Source: an uncultured Sedimentitalea sp.
Lineage (GTDB): Bacteria; Pseudomonadota; Alphaproteobacteria; Rhodobacterales; Rhodobacteraceae
Direction of reading: 5' to 3'
NCBI GenBank assembly: GCA_947504115.1
Contig: CANNGH010000003.1
Span: 408,814 to 472,813 of the forward strand
Length of the DNA: 64,000 bases
Shown: in pieces, positions 35,708-46,007 of the stretch
How positions within the stretch are numbered: the first letter of the stretch is position 1
Layout: every line of letters starts with the position of its first letter
The notes under the pieces: generated by a model
Databases searched by the model: none
What the model saw: only the letters and a program-made list of their open reading frames with translations
What the model was told of the DNA's origin: nothing
Program-made: the position numbers and the translations under genes

Positions 35708-36457
35708 ATGGATATGACAGGGAAAACAGTGCTGATCACGGGCGCAAGCCGTGGCATCGGGGCCGAGGCGGCGCGCGTCTTTGCCGCAGCGGGCGCCAAT
35801 GTCGCGCTGCTGGCGCGCAGCCGCGACGATCTGGAAACGCTGGCCGGCGAAATCGGTGCGCGGGCGCTGGCGCTGGCCTGCGATGTCTCGGATTACGTTC
35901 AGGTCGCGGAGGCGGTCGGCAAAACCGTGGAGCGCTTTGGCGCGCTGGACGTGCTGATCAACAATGCCGGTGTGATCGAGCCCATCGCCCATCTGGCCGA
36001 ATCCGACCCCGAGGCCTGGGGCAAGGGCATCGACATCAATCTGAAGGGCGTGTTCCACGGCATGCGCGCCGCGGTTCCGGTGATGCGAGAGGCCGGCGGC
36101 GGCACCGTCCTGACCATCAGTTCCGGCGCTGCCCATTCCCCGGTCGAGGCGTGGAGCCAGTATTGCGCCGCCAAGGCCGGGGTGGCGATGCTGACCGCCA
36201 GTCTGGATTACGAGGCGCGCGGGGGCGGCATCCGCGCCATGGGTCTCAGCCCCGGCACGGTGGCGACGCAGATGCAGCGCGAGATCAAATCATCGGGCGT
36301 CAATCCGGTCAGCCGGCTGGACTGGTCCGACCATATCCCGCCCGACTGGCCCGCGCGCACCTTGCTGTGGATGTGCTCGCCCGATGCGGACGCGTTCATC
36401 GGCACCGAGATTTCGCTGCGCGACGCGGACATCCGCCGGCGGGTGGGTCTCGCATGA
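35708..36457 (+). CDS. Short-chain dehydrogenase/reductase
   Basis: A 249-residue NAD(P)-dependent oxidoreductase. The cofactor motif TGASRGIG, the structural NNAG and the catalytic Tyr and Lys in SQYCAAKAG are present. AGGGGG lies 5 bases upstream of the chosen ATG. It overlaps the enoyl-CoA hydratase gene by ATGA, suggesting a shared beta-oxidation or acyl-CoA pathway. The substrate is unknown. Confidence 0.9.
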   Translation: MDMTGKTVLITGASRGIGAEAARVFAAAGANVALLARSRDDLETLAGEIGARALALACDVSDYVQVAEAVGKTVERFGALDVLINNAGVIEPIAHLAESDPEAWGKGIDINLKGVFHGMRAAVPVMREAGGGTVLTISSGAAHSPVEAWSQYCAAKAGVAMLTASLDYEARGGGIRAMGLSPGTVATQMQREIKSSGVNPVSRLDWSDHIPPDWPARTLLWMCSPDADAFIGTEISLRDADIRRRVGLA

Positions 36458-37062
36458 TCGCGCTCGACACGCAGAACGGGCTGTGGACCGTCACCATCGA
36501 CCGCCCCGACAAGGCCAATTCGCTGACCCCCGAGATGCTGGCGCGGTTGGCCGACATCGCCGAAGCCGCGCAAGAGGCCCGCGCGCTGATCCTGACCGGC
36601 CGGGGCAAGGTGTTCAGCGCCGGCGCCGATCTCGATGCGGCGCGGGCCGGCATGGCGACCTCGCCCGATTGGGAGCGTCTGTCGGGCGCCATCGCGCGCC
36701 TTCCCGGCCTGACCGTCGCGGCGCTGAACGGCACGCTGGCCGGTGGCGCGATGGGCATGGCGCTGGCCTGCGATCTGCGCATCGCGGTGCCGGGGGCGAA
36801 ATTCTTCTACCCGGTGATGCGCCTCGGCTTTTTGCCGCAGCCGTCCGATCCGGCGCGGATGGCCGCGCTGATCGGTCCGGCGCGCACGAAACTGATCCTG
36901 ATGGCGGGACAACGGATCGAGGCCGACGAGGCCCTACGCATCGGCCTGATCGACCGGATCACCGACCCTGCGGACCTGATGGAGACGGCGCAGACGCTGG
37001 TTGCGGATACGCTGGCCGCCGATCCCCAGATCGCGCGCGGGATTGCCGATATCTGCCGTTGA
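36454..37062 (+). CDS. Enoyl-CoA hydratase/isomerase family protein
   Basis: A 202-residue crotonase-fold protein, somewhat shorter than the usual 255-260. The oxyanion-hole segments FSAGADLDA and NGTLAGGAMGMALACDLRIA are present. The catalytic glutamate of hydratases cannot be confirmed because the corresponding loop reads YPVMRLGFLPQPSD. It abuts the convergent STAS-like gene. Confidence 0.88.
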   Translation: MIALDTQNGLWTVTIDRPDKANSLTPEMLARLADIAEAAQEARALILTGRGKVFSAGADLDAARAGMATSPDWERLSGAIARLPGLTVAALNGTLAGGAMGMALACDLRIAVPGAKFFYPVMRLGFLPQPSDPARMAALIGPARTKLILMAGQRIEADEALRIGLIDRITDPADLMETAQTLVADTLAADPQIARGIADICR

Positions 37063-37428
37063 TCACTCCGGGTTGCGCAGCCAGGCGCGGGCGTCGTCCA
37101 GATGATCCAGTTCGAACGTGCGCAGCTTGGTCGACATGAACGACCCGGCGGCCTTGGCCAGCGCGCCGATCCAGCCGGTATCGGACACGACCGCGACATG
37201 GCTGATATATTTCAGATGCTGGATGTCAAATTTGATTCCTGGCCACAGAACCGACGTTTCGAATCCCTCGAAATCCTCGACCACCTCAAGCATGCGGATG
37301 GTGCCGTGTTTGTCGATAAAGGCTTTCACCTTGGGAACGATGGCGTCGTAATCCTCTTTCGTGATCTTTCCGCGGACGTCCAGTTCGATCAGCTTGTTGG
37401 CATCGTCCTCGCGATAGGTCAGGGGCAT
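37063..37428 (-). CDS. STAS/SEC14-like (SpoIIAA-like) protein
   Basis: A 121-residue cytoplasmic protein resembling the SpoIIAA-like family with a single STAS/SEC14-type alpha/beta domain (GKITKEDYDAIVPKVKAFID, LRTFELDHLDDARAWL). The GAGGAAGAG ribosome binding site sets the start. No partner kinase or sigma factor is near. Function is unknown. Confidence 0.8.
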   Translation of the reverse strand: MPLTYREDDANKLIELDVRGKITKEDYDAIVPKVKAFIDKHGTIRMLEVVEDFEGFETSVLWPGIKFDIQHLKYISHVAVVSDTGWIGALAKAAGSFMSTKLRTFELDHLDDARAWLRNPE

Positions 37429-37525
37429 TGTCTCTTCCTCCTTGACTCGTGCCGGCATTTGCGCGTTCACCGCATCAACGCGGATCAAGCAGATCGCGTT
37501 CCTTTTTTCGGGTTGATCGGACCGG

Positions 37526-38737
37526 GTGGATGACATGACCGGCAAAGAGAAGATCGCGATGGTGATCGGCGGCGGCCCTGCGGGGCTGATGGCGGCCGAG
37601 GAACTGGCGCGCGCAGGTTGCGCCGTGACGCTGGCCGAGGCGAAGCCGTCGCTCGGGCGCAAGCTCCTGATGGCGGGCAAGTCGGGGTTGAACCTGACCA
37701 AGGCCGAACCCCTGCAACGGATGATGCCGGTCTATGACGAGGCCGCCGACTGGCTGCGCCCGATCATCGCCGGGTGCGACGCCGCTGCGATCGAGGATTG
37801 GGCGCGCGGGCTGGGGCAGGATCTGTTCACCGGCTCGACGGGGCGGGTTTTTCCGGTGGCGATGAAGGCGTCGCCGCTGTTGCGCGCATGGCTGGCGCGG
37901 CTGGAGGATCTGGGCGTTCAGCGCCGGACCCGCTGGCGCTGGACCGGCTGGCAGGGCGACGGGCTGGCGTTCGACACACCCGACGGGCCGGTGACGCAAA
38001 ACCCGGATGTAACGGTTCTGGCGCTGGGCGGGGCCAGTTGGGCGCGGCTGGGTTCGGACGGGGCATGGGCCGCCATCCTGCGCGCGCAAGGCGTGGACCT
38101 GACGCCGTTCGCCCCCGCCAATGCCGGGTTGCGCGTCGATTGGTCGGCGCATATGGCGCGCCATTTCGGACAGCCGGTCAAGGGCGTGGAATGGCAGGCC
38201 GGTGCATGGCGCAGCCGGGGCGAGGCGGTGATTTCCGCGCGCGGGCTGGAAGGCGGCGGGATCTATGCGATCTCCAAGGGCATCCGGCTGGGGCATCCGG
38301 CGCAGATCGACCTGCTGCCCGACCGTGGGGCGGATGACCTGACCGCCCGATTATCGCGCCCGCGTGGCAAGACCAGCCTGTCCAACCATCTGCGCAAGGC
38401 ATTGCGGTTGGACCCGGCGCGCATCGCGCTGCTGAACGAATTCGCCCGCCCGCTTCCGTTCGATCCGGCGGCATTGGCGCGGGCGATCAAGACATTGCCG
38501 CTGAACCATGACGGACTGCGCCCGCTGGATGAGGCGATCTCGACCGCTGGCGGTATCACCCGCGCCGCGCTGGATGATAACCTGATGCTGCGCGCCCGTC
38601 CCGGCGTGTTCTGCGCCGGGGAAATGCTGGATTGGGAGGCCCCGACGGGCGGCTATCTGCTGACCGCGTGCCTTGCCACCGGCCGCTGGGCCGGGCAGGC
38701 GGCGGCGCGTTGGGCGCAGTGCGATCCGACGGATTAA
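37526..38737 (+). CDS. HI0933/BaiN-type flavoprotein oxidoreductase
   Basis: A 403-residue FAD/NAD(P)-binding protein. The dinucleotide motif VIGGGPAGLMAAEELA is followed by GRKLLMAGKSGLNLTKAE, and the C-terminal GVFCAGEMLDWEAPTGGYLL closes the FAD site, together defining the HI0933 family. Its physiological reaction is unknown. ATG at 37535 is also possible as a start. The stop overlaps convergent holA by 4 bases. Confidence 0.9.
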   Translation: MDDMTGKEKIAMVIGGGPAGLMAAEELARAGCAVTLAEAKPSLGRKLLMAGKSGLNLTKAEPLQRMMPVYDEAADWLRPIIAGCDAAAIEDWARGLGQDLFTGSTGRVFPVAMKASPLLRAWLARLEDLGVQRRTRWRWTGWQGDGLAFDTPDGPVTQNPDVTVLALGGASWARLGSDGAWAAILRAQGVDLTPFAPANAGLRVDWSAHMARHFGQPVKGVEWQAGAWRSRGEAVISARGLEGGGIYAISKGIRLGHPAQIDLLPDRGADDLTARLSRPRGKTSLSNHLRKALRLDPARIALLNEFARPLPFDPAALARAIKTLPLNHDGLRPLDEAISTAGGITRAALDDNLMLRARPGVFCAGEMLDWEAPTGGYLLTACLATGRWAGQAAARWAQCDPTD

Positions 38738-39762
38738 CGCCGCCGGCCCATCGCCGCCAGCCGGATCAGGGTGCGGCTGACCATCGCCATGGCCGGGGCG
38801 GTCTGACCGGCCGAGCGCAGGCGCAGGTCGGTATCGGTCAATTCGGTCAGGGCGTCTTGCAGCCGGTCGGGCGACCAGAGCTTTACCTGTTTCATCAGAT
38901 GATCGCGCCGCGCGCCGAAGACGGGCGGGCGCATCCGGCCAAGCGCCGACGCCGCGCCATCCGGGTCCGCCGTGATTGCATATAATTGCCGGAAATGCCG
39001 CATCGCGCCGATGCACAGGCTGACGGCGGTGGCCCCTTGCGCCTCGATCCGCCCGATCAGCGGCCCGACCCGGTCGCTTTGCCCCTCGGCGGCGGCGTTC
39101 AGCAGATCGTCCAGCGCCGCCTCGGTCGAGCGCGGGGCGCAGGCCGAGATATCCTCGGGCGTGACCGCGCTGTCATCGTTCAGCTTGTAGAGCGACAGCT
39201 TTTCCACGGTCTGCGCGAAGTCCCCCGGTCCCAGCGTCAGCGCCAGTTCGCTCAGCGCCTCCATGCTGTCGGCGGGCACGTCGCGCAGCCCGGCAGCGGT
39301 CAGTATCCGCTCGACCTCGGCACGCGAAGGCGGATCGTCATAGAGGCCGACCGCATAGGTGTTGCGATGGCCTTCGAACAGTTTGCGCAGTTTCGAACCG
39401 GCCTTGAGCGTGCCCGCCGTGACGATGATCTGCGCATCGCCGTCGCGCCAGTCGTCCAGCGCCGATTGCAGCGCGGGCACATTGCCCTCGCCCGCCTCTT
39501 CCACGAAGGCGGCGCGCTGGCCGGGAAAAAATCCGACCGCCTTGACCGCATCCAGCAATTGCGCCGGATCGCGGCGCAGATCGGCACCGGCCAGCCGCGT
39601 CAGACGCATTTCCTCTTCGGCCCCCGGCCCCAGAAGTGCGGCAAGAACCTGCTGGCGTTTCAGCGCCACCCGCATGGCGTCGCCACCGTAGATCAACAGC
39701 CCGGTGCGGGACGTGTCGGGCCTTGCGAAATACGCCTCGGCCTCGCGCGCGGACAGTTTCAT
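38734..39762 (-). CDS. holA: DNA polymerase III subunit delta
   Basis: A 342-residue clamp-loader delta subunit. The fold and segments such as LLIYGGDAMRVALKRQQVL and LTLGPGDFAQTVEKLSLYK match HolA. It overlaps the lptE stop by 4 bases; leuS-lptE-holA is a conserved operon in proteobacteria. Confidence 0.93.
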   Translation of the reverse strand: MKLSAREAEAYFARPDTSRTGLLIYGGDAMRVALKRQQVLAALLGPGAEEEMRLTRLAGADLRRDPAQLLDAVKAVGFFPGQRAAFVEEAGEGNVPALQSALDDWRDGDAQIIVTAGTLKAGSKLRKLFEGHRNTYAVGLYDDPPSRAEVERILTAAGLRDVPADSMEALSELALTLGPGDFAQTVEKLSLYKLNDDSAVTPEDISACAPRSTEAALDDLLNAAAEGQSDRVGPLIGRIEAQGATAVSLCIGAMRHFRQLYAITADPDGAASALGRMRPPVFGARRDHLMKQVKLWSPDRLQDALTELTDTDLRLRSAGQTAPAMAMVSRTLIRLAAMGRRR

Positions 39763-40280
39763 GCCGACAGGTCCGCCGTCGCCAAGACCTGCGTCGCGAT
39801 CTGGTCGGCCAGCATCACCATGAGCCGTTCGCGCGCGTCGCGCCCGGCCGCCAGCGTCTGCACGGTCGAGGCGTTCAGCTTGCCCTCAGGCGTCTCCACC
39901 GCAATGCCGGTGGCCGAATAGCCGGCAAAGTTGCGCACCTGTCCCGAGGCGACAATGACCTCATCCGCCGCGCGGCGCAGGGTGAAATCCGCCGTCCCGA
40001 CGATGGAATAGCGCGTGATGTCGCCTTGTGCCGTCACCGCCTGTCCCTGTTCGCTGGTCGAGACGGTGAAGGACAGCAGGTATTCGGGCGTGGCGGCGCG
40101 ACCGAACCGCTCTACCAGGTTCCGGACCAGATAATAGCCGTCCTGACTGTCCGGGGTATCGATCCGGATCCTGCCGTACAGCGCGGTGCCGGTGCCGCCG
40201 GGTCCATAGACCGGCGTGAACCCGCAGGCGGCCAGCGCCAGCGGCATCAGCAGGAAGGTGCGGCGGTCAAACGACGACAT
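39759..40280 (-). CDS. lptE: LPS-assembly lipoprotein LptE
   Basis: A 173-residue outer-membrane lipoprotein. The lipobox LAACG places the acylated Cys at residue 19. It follows leuS (14-base overlap) and precedes holA. LptE plugs the LptD barrel and helps export LPS. The sequence is weakly conserved, and the call rests on lipobox, size and gene order. Confidence 0.85.
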   Translation of the reverse strand: MSSFDRRTFLLMPLALAACGFTPVYGPGGTGTALYGRIRIDTPDSQDGYYLVRNLVERFGRAATPEYLLSFTVSTSEQGQAVTAQGDITRYSIVGTADFTLRRAADEVIVASGQVRNFAGYSATGIAVETPEGKLNASTVQTLAAGRDARERLMVMLADQIATQVLATADLSA

Positions 40281-42810
40281 TCACGATCCGTCCGGGGACG
40301 ACGATCACCTTTTTCGGCGCTGCCCCGTCCAGCGCCTTTTGCACAGCTTCAAGGTTCAGGGCCATCTTTTCAACCACGGCGCGGTCCATGTCGCGCGGCA
40401 CGCTGATTTCCGCGCGCCGCTTGCCGTTGATCTGGATCGGCATCGTCACGCTGTCGTCCACCAGCATCGCCTCATCCGCCTCGGGCCAGGGCGCGATTGC
40501 AACCAGCCCCTCGCCGCCCTGCGCCTCCCAGATCGCTTCGGAAAGGTGGGGCGTCATCGGTGACATCAGTTGCGCCAGCACCATCACCGCCTGCCGTTGC
40601 GCCGCCTTGCCCGCATCGGATTTCGCCAGCACGTTGGTAAAGGCATAAAGCTTGGCGATGGCAGCGTTGAAGCCGAAGCTTTCAACGCCCTGCGTGACGT
40701 CGAAAATCGCGTGATGCATGGCGCGCAGCAGGGCGTCGTCGCCCTTGCCTGCACCGTCCGGCATAGCGGCGATCTTCTCGCTCAGCGCCCAGACGCGGGC
40801 CAGATGCTTGAACGTGGCCTCGGCGCCGGAGGCCGTCCATTCCACATCGCGCTCGGGCGGGCTGTCGGACAGGACGAACCAGCGGGCGGTATCGGCGCCG
40901 TAGGCGTCGATGATGTTCACCGGATCGACCACGTTCTTCTTGGATTTCGACATCTTGGCCGAGTGGATGATTTCGACCGCGGTTCCATTGGCCAGCTTGC
41001 CGTCCTGCACGTCTTCGGGCAGGTGATAGACAGGACGGCCCTGTGCGTCGCGGGTCTGGTAAATCTCATGCGTGACCATGCCTTGGGTGAACAACGCATC
41101 GAATGGCTCGATCGCCTTGGCGGGCAGGTGTCCGGTCTTGTGCATCGCCCGCGCGAAGAACCGGGAATAGAGCAGGTGCAGGATCGCGTGTTCGATGCCG
41201 CCGATATACTGGTCGACATTCATCCAAAACGCGGCATCCTCGGCCACCGTCGGCGTGTCGGCATGCGGCGAGGTGAAGCGGGCATAATACCAGCTTGAAT
41301 CCACGAACGTGTCCATCGTGTCGGTCTCGCGCCGGGCCGGTTTGCCGCATTTCGGGCAATCGGCCAGGGCCCATGTCGGGTGACGGTCGAGCGGATTGCC
41401 GGGCTTGTCGAAACTCACGTCATCGGGCAGGCGGATCGGCAGGTTCTCTTTCTTCTCGGGCACCGCGCCGCAATCCGGGCAATGCACCACCGGGATCGGG
41501 CACCCCCAATAGCGTTGGCGCGAAAGCCCCCAGTCGCGCAGGCGGTATTTGGTGACGCCCTTGCCCAGCCCCTGCGCCTCGGCCCAGTCGATGGTGGCGT
41601 CTATCGCCTCTTGCCCGGTGGCCACATCCACCCCGGCGGGCTGATCGATCCAGCGGACCTTCTCGGTTTTTGGCGGCACAAAGGCGGAGATCCCCACCCG
41701 CGAATCATCGTCCAGCGCAACAAAGGTGTCGATCACCGGCAGGTCGTATTTGCGCGCGAAATCAAGGTCGCGCTGGTCATGGGCGGGCACGCCGAAGATC
41801 GCGCCGGTGCCGTAATCCATCAGCACGAAATTCGCCACCCAGACCGGTAGCGTGCGCCCCTCGTAAAGCGGATGGCGCACCGTCAGCCCGGTGTCGAAGC
41901 CGCGCTTTTCGGCCTTTTCCAGCGCCTCCTCGGTAGTGCCCCCCTTGCGGCACTCGGCGTTGAAAGCTGCCAGTTCCGGGTTGCCGTCCTCCAGCGCGCG
42001 CGCCAGCGGGTGATCGGTCGAGAGCGCGATGAAACTGGCCCCGGCCAGCGTGTCGGGGCGGGTGGTATAGACCGCGATCCGCTCGAACCCGTCTGCGGGC
42101 GCGGTCAGGTCGAACGCCATCTGCAAACCGCGTGACTTGCCGATCCAGTTCTCCTGCATCAGCCGCACCTTGGCGGGCCAGTCCTCCAGCCCGTCCAGCG
42201 CGTCGAGCAGTTCCTCGGCATAATCCGCGATGTGAAAGAACCACTGCGTCAACTCGCGCCGCTCGACCTCGGCACCGGATCGCCAGCCCTTGCCGTCGAT
42301 CACCTGTTCGTTGGCCAGAACCGTCATGTCCACCGGATCCCAGTTGACCACGGCGTTCTTGCGATAGACCAGACCGGCGTCGAGCATGTCGAGAAACAGC
42401 GCCTGTTGCTGGCCGTAATATTCCGGATCGCAGGTGGCGAATTCACGGCTCCAGTCGATGGACAGGCCCAGCGGTTTCATCTGCGCGCGCATGTCGGCGA
42501 TGTTGGAATAGGTCCATTCCTTGGGATGCCCGCCAATCGCCATCGCGGCGTTTTCGGCGGGCATGCCGAACGCGTCCCAGCCCATCGGGTGCAGCACGTT
42601 ATGGCCCGTCGCGATCTTGTAGCGCGCGATCACGTCGCCCATCGTGTAGTTGCGCACATGCCCCATATGGATGCGCCCCGAGGGATAGGGAAACATCTCC
42701 AGCACGTAGTATTTCGGCTTTCCGGGATCGCGGCGCGCGGTGAAAATCCCGGCCTCGTCCCAGGCCCGTTGCCATTTCGTTTCGATTTCTGCGGCCGAGT
42801 AGCGTGCCAT
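40267..42810 (-). CDS. leuS: Leucyl-tRNA synthetase
   Basis: An 847-residue class I aminoacyl-tRNA synthetase. The HIGH-type motif reads HMGH in [12 protein letters not shown], and the second signature is KMSKS in [13 protein letters not shown]. The CP1 editing domain lies between ([16 protein letters not shown]), as does a zinc-type [20 protein letters not shown] segment near the middle, read here in part. Confidence 0.97.
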   Translation of the reverse strand: MARYSAAEIETKWQRAWDEAGIFTARRDPGKPKYYVLEMFPYPSGRIHMGHVRNYTMGDVIARYKIATGHNVLHPMGWDAFGMPAENAAMAIGGHPKEWTYSNIADMRAQMKPLGLSIDWSREFATCDPEYYGQQQALFLDMLDAGLVYRKNAVVNWDPVDMTVLANEQVIDGKGWRSGAEVERRELTQWFFHIADYAEELLDALDGLEDWPAKVRLMQENWIGKSRGLQMAFDLTAPADGFERIAVYTTRPDTLAGASFIALSTDHPLARALEDGNPELAAFNAECRKGGTTEEALEKAEKRGFDTGLTVRHPLYEGRTLPVWVANFVLMDYGTGAIFGVPAHDQRDLDFARKYDLPVIDTFVALDDDSRVGISAFVPPKTEKVRWIDQPAGVDVATGQEAIDATIDWAEAQGLGKGVTKYRLRDWGLSRQRYWGCPIPVVHCPDCGAVPEKKENLPIRLPDDVSFDKPGNPLDRHPTWALADCPKCGKPARRETDTMDTFVDSSWYYARFTSPHADTPTVAEDAAFWMNVDQYIGGIEHAILHLLYSRFFARAMHKTGHLPAKAIEPFDALFTQGMVTHEIYQTRDAQGRPVYHLPEDVQDGKLANGTAVEIIHSAKMSKSKKNVVDPVNIIDAYGADTARWFVLSDSPPERDVEWTASGAEATFKHLARVWALSEKIAAMPDGAGKGDDALLRAMHHAIFDVTQGVESFGFNAAIAKLYAFTNVLAKSDAGKAAQRQAVMVLAQLMSPMTPHLSEAIWEAQGGEGLVAIAPWPEADEAMLVDDSVTMPIQINGKRRAEISVPRDMDRAVVEKMALNLEAVQKALDGAAPKKVIVVPGRIVNVVV

Positions 42811-42830
42811 CGGATGCCGTTCCCTAATTG

Positions 42831-42856
42831 AAAACGCCGGGCAAGGTGGCCCGGCG
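42831..42856 (-). terminator. Rho-independent terminator of the DUF3576 gene
   Basis: On the minus strand CGCCGGGC and GCCCGGCG pair around a 6-base loop, followed by TTTTC. It lies between the DUF3576 stop and the leuS start. Confidence 0.85.
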
Positions 42857-42880
42857 CGGAAATCCAGTAATGCCGTCGCC

Positions 42881-43354
42881 CTAAAGCTTGCTGTCGCCGA
42901 TGCGCAACTGGCGCGCGCGCGCCAAGATGGCGTCCTCGACCGCGCGCGAGGTGGCGGCGCTGACCGGGCCGTTGCGCGTTTGCAGCGCCACGTTCAGCGA
43001 ACGTGCCTCAAGCGCGGGGTCCTTGACATGTACCGTCGCGCGATACGCCTGCCCGCCGCCTGGCGGATTGCCATAGCCGGTCACGATCACGCCGGTGAAG
43101 GGATCGACCGACTGCACCGGAAGAAAGCTCAGCACATCCAGGCTCGCGGCCCAGATATAGCGGTTCACGCTGACCGTCCGATCACCCTTGCCGGGGCCGA
43201 ATATGTCCCAGATCGAGGATTTTTCGTAATTCATGCCGGCGGTATGCTGGTTGTGCGACAGTTTCCCGCCCGGAGGGGCATCGCCCCCGCACGCGGCAAG
43301 CCCGAGGCACAGCGCCAGAACGAATGTCGGCTTGAGCGTTTGTCGAAAGGTCAT
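42881..43354 (-). CDS. DUF3576 family lipoprotein
   Basis: A 157-residue lipoprotein with lipobox LAACG (Cys22). The DUF3576 body contains [26 protein letters not shown]. It is regularly found next to leuS in alphaproteobacteria and is of unknown function, probably an envelope protein. The start at 43354 opens the signal peptide. Confidence 0.88.
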   Translation of the reverse strand: MTFRQTLKPTFVLALCLGLAACGGDAPPGGKLSHNQHTAGMNYEKSSIWDIFGPGKGDRTVSVNRYIWAASLDVLSFLPVQSVDPFTGVIVTGYGNPPGGGQAYRATVHVKDPALEARSLNVALQTRNGPVSAATSRAVEDAILARARQLRIGDSKL

Positions 43355-43626
43355 GTCGCAATCCCGAACCAGTTTGGCCAAAGTCCTAAACAAGCCGACC
43401 GGGTGGAGCAAGGGGTTAGTGAAAAACGCCTGCATACACGCGCGAGAGGCGCCCAAGGGCGCGGGCCGCGGGCGCGAACTGTGGCAAAGCTGCATCAAAC
43501 ATGACGCCATTGTGATCGGGCGGTCGGCGCAGACTTGCCAACCGGGGGTCGAAAAAGCGAAACCCCTCTCATACCCACACCGGATTCCCCGGTTTGGGCG
43601 TAGATATGGAAACCGAGGGAAAAGAC

Positions 43627-44715
43627 ATGAAAAAGGTTCTCTTCGCCACAACCGCGCTGATCGCCACCGCGGGCATGGCTGCAGCAGACGTCAAGCTGAG
43701 CGGCTATGGCCGTTTCGGTCTGGATTACAACGATTTCAACAACGACGCCGCGTTGCTGTCGGATGGTACCAGCGAAACCAACATCACCAGCCGTCTGCGT
43801 CTGCAGTTCGACATGACCACCGAAACCGATGGTGGCGTGGCACTGGGTGCACGGTTCCGTGCACAGGCCGAGAACCGTGATGGCAATCCGAACGGCGCAG
43901 AGTTCAACGGCGCACGCTTCTTCGCCACTTATGGCGGCTTCACGCTGGGTGTCGGCAACATCATCGGCGGTCTGGAAAATGCACCGGGTCTGTATCTCGA
44001 AACCCGCTCGTCCGGCACCGGCATCGACGGCATGGGCTTCAACAGCCTCGTGACCAACGTCAACGGTGGTCCGGGAGCGTATGACGACGGTACCGGTACG
44101 TTGGTTACGCTGCCCGCCGGCGAATATGACCGCTGGGATGCTTACGCTTCCACGGGCGACGGGTACAACGGTGTCGAAATGCTTTATTCGGCAGGCGGCT
44201 TCAGCGGTCATCTGTCGTATTCGCGCGAGAATGATGTTTACAACTATACTTCGCTGCCCGGCACCCGCGTGGCGAGCGGCGTCAAGCGTACCGCTGGGCA
44301 CATCGCCTACACGTGGAATGACTGGACCGCCGTTCTGGGCGCTCAGGACTCCAATCAGGATTGGGAAGACAAGGTCTTCTTTGCCATTATGGGCGATATC
44401 GGTCAATTCGGCGTCCGCTTTGCCTATGCCGACAACGACGGCATCGACAAATACGGTCTCTATGGCAACATGGATATCGGCGCTGCCAGCAACGTCGTGC
44501 TGTGGGTGACCCGCGAAGACACCGTGTCTGGCTCTGACGTTGCCGCAGGTCGTCGCAACAACGACCGCGATGTGAACCCCTACGGCACCGCAGGCACTGC
44601 GTTCGGCATCAACTACTCCTATGACCTGGGCGGCGGCGCGTCGTTCGAGGCCGGTGCGGTTGAAATGCCCAACGACCAGACTCAGGTTCAGGCCGGTGTG
44701 TATTTCAGCTTCTAA
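43627..44715 (+). CDS. Outer-membrane porin
   Basis: A 362-residue trimeric-type porin. The signal peptide ends AGMAAADV, the mature protein opens VKLSGYGRFGLDYND, and it ends in a C-terminal phenylalanine (GVYFSF), the outer-membrane insertion signal. Codon use is biased and G+C is lower than in neighbours, as expected for a very highly expressed gene. A strong terminator follows. It probably gives general diffusion of small solutes. Confidence 0.94.
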   Translation: MKKVLFATTALIATAGMAAADVKLSGYGRFGLDYNDFNNDAALLSDGTSETNITSRLRLQFDMTTETDGGVALGARFRAQAENRDGNPNGAEFNGARFFATYGGFTLGVGNIIGGLENAPGLYLETRSSGTGIDGMGFNSLVTNVNGGPGAYDDGTGTLVTLPAGEYDRWDAYASTGDGYNGVEMLYSAGGFSGHLSYSRENDVYNYTSLPGTRVASGVKRTAGHIAYTWNDWTAVLGAQDSNQDWEDKVFFAIMGDIGQFGVRFAYADNDGIDKYGLYGNMDIGAASNVVLWVTREDTVSGSDVAAGRRNNDRDVNPYGTAGTAFGINYSYDLGGGASFEAGAVEMPNDQTQVQAGVYFSF

Positions 44716-44741
44716 GCTGAACCGCCAATCGGCATGAATTC

Positions 44742-44772
44742 GGGCGGGCCTTCGGGCCTGCCCTTTTCTTTT
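44742..44772 (+). terminator. Rho-independent terminator of the porin gene
   Basis: GGGCGGGCC and GGCCTGCCC form a 9-base-pair stem (one G-T pair) around TTCG, followed by TTTTCTTTT. Confidence 0.95.
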
Positions 44773-44820
44773 GGCGCGGAGAGTGGTTCTCTGGCGCAAA
44801 GCCGCAAGTCCGGGGGTCGC

Positions 44821-45474
44821 ATGTCGCTACAGGAAATTCAGTCCCGCATCGAAGCCGCCGAAACCGCCGCGGGGCGCAAGGCGGGGTCGGTCACCCTGAT
44901 CGCCGTGTCCAAGATGCAGCCCGACGACCGTGTGGTCGGGGTGCTGGAACAGGGCCACCGTCATTTCGGCGAGAACCGCGTGCAGGAGGCCGAGGGCAAA
45001 TGGCCCGGCTTCCGCGAACGGTTCGACGGGATCGTGCTGCATCTGGTCGGCCCGTTGCAGACCAACAAGGCCCGTCAGGCGATGGAACTGTGCGACGCCA
45101 TCCATTCGCTGGACCGCCCGAAACTGGCGAACACCCTCGCCCGCCTCGCGCAGGAGCGCGGCGCCTGCCCCGACCTGTTCGTGCAGGTGAATACCGGCGA
45201 GGAGGCGCAGAAGGCCGGCATCCTGCCCGCCGATGCCGATGGCTTCATCGAGGAATGCCGCAAGCTGGATCTGCCGGTGCGCGGGCTGATGTGCATCCCG
45301 CCGGTGGAGGAGGAACCCAGCCTGCATTTCGCGCTGCTGGCCAAGATCGCCCATCGCAACGGCGTGGACGGGCTGTCGATGGGCATGAGCAGCGATTTCG
45401 AACGCGCCATCGCGCAGGGGGCGACCCATGTACGTGTCGGCTCGGCCATATTCGGCGAGCGTCCGGCGGGCTGA
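44821..45474 (+). CDS. YggS/PROSC family PLP-binding protein
   Basis: A 217-residue PLP-homeostasis protein. The PLP-lysine segment TLIAVSKMQPDD, FGENRVQEAEGKW, GPLQTNKARQ and the C-terminal LSMGMSSDFERAIAQGATHVRVGSAIFG pattern (read in part) define the family. It lies between the porin and a convergent L,D-transpeptidase gene. Confidence 0.93.
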   Translation: MSLQEIQSRIEAAETAAGRKAGSVTLIAVSKMQPDDRVVGVLEQGHRHFGENRVQEAEGKWPGFRERFDGIVLHLVGPLQTNKARQAMELCDAIHSLDRPKLANTLARLAQERGACPDLFVQVNTGEEAQKAGILPADADGFIEECRKLDLPVRGLMCIPPVEEEPSLHFALLAKIAHRNGVDGLSMGMSSDFERAIAQGATHVRVGSAIFGERPAG

Positions 45475-45488
45475 TAGGTCGGAATTTC

Positions 45489-45516
45489 GGGTATTTAGAA
45501 CCAGAAAGAAGCAGGG
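45489..45516. repeat. Repeated intergenic element, copy 2
   Basis: The second copy of the 28-base element at 877-904, differing at two positions. Here it overlaps the last codons of the L,D-transpeptidase gene and supplies its stop codon. It again lies between convergent genes. Confidence 0.7.
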
Positions 45517-46007
45517 GGCACGATGAGTTTCGTGCCGGGCGCGGCCTGTCGGGCGATTTGCTGCATGTGGGGCCGCGAAAACGCGATGCAGCCTTCGGTG
45601 GGCGCGCCGGGGCGGCGCCATTGGTGCAGGAAGATGGCCGAGCCGCGCCCCGGCTGCATACCGCCATGGTTCCAGTCGGTCAGCAGGATCATATCATAGA
45701 GCGGATCGGCGCGGCGCAGGCGTTCATGGCTGAACCCGTGCGGCGCGCGCACCTTTTGGTTGTAAGCCGGATCGCGGGGATCGTCCGACCACAGATCGCG
45801 CGGGAAGATCGGCCGCGCCCATGGCGTCGGCGGCGCGAGCCGGTCGGGCCGGTAGAGCAGCCCGGTGATGCGGTGGATTCCCGCCGGTGTCGCGCCGTCG
45901 CCTTCACGCTTGTCCCGCGTGACCCCGCCACGCCCGATGGAGCAGGGGTAAAGCCGCCCGGCAAAGCGCAGGCCGCGCGGCGTCAGCACCATGTCGGCGG
46001 GGGTCAC
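45495..46007 (-). CDS. L,D-transpeptidase (YkuD-type) family protein
   Basis: A 170-residue protein of the YkuD-like L,D-transpeptidase family. The catalytic pattern is His in IFLHQW followed by Cys in [13 protein letters not shown]. No signal peptide is visible, which is common in this short subfamily. Its start overlaps the ribA stop. The last codons and stop are provided by the repeated element. Confidence 0.88.
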   Translation of the reverse strand: MTPADMVLTPRGLRFAGRLYPCSIGRGGVTRDKREGDGATPAGIHRITGLLYRPDRLAPPTPWARPIFPRDLWSDDPRDPAYNQKVRAPHGFSHERLRRADPLYDMILLTDWNHGGMQPGRGSAIFLHQWRRPGAPTEGCIAFSRPHMQQIARQAAPGTKLIVPPASFWF

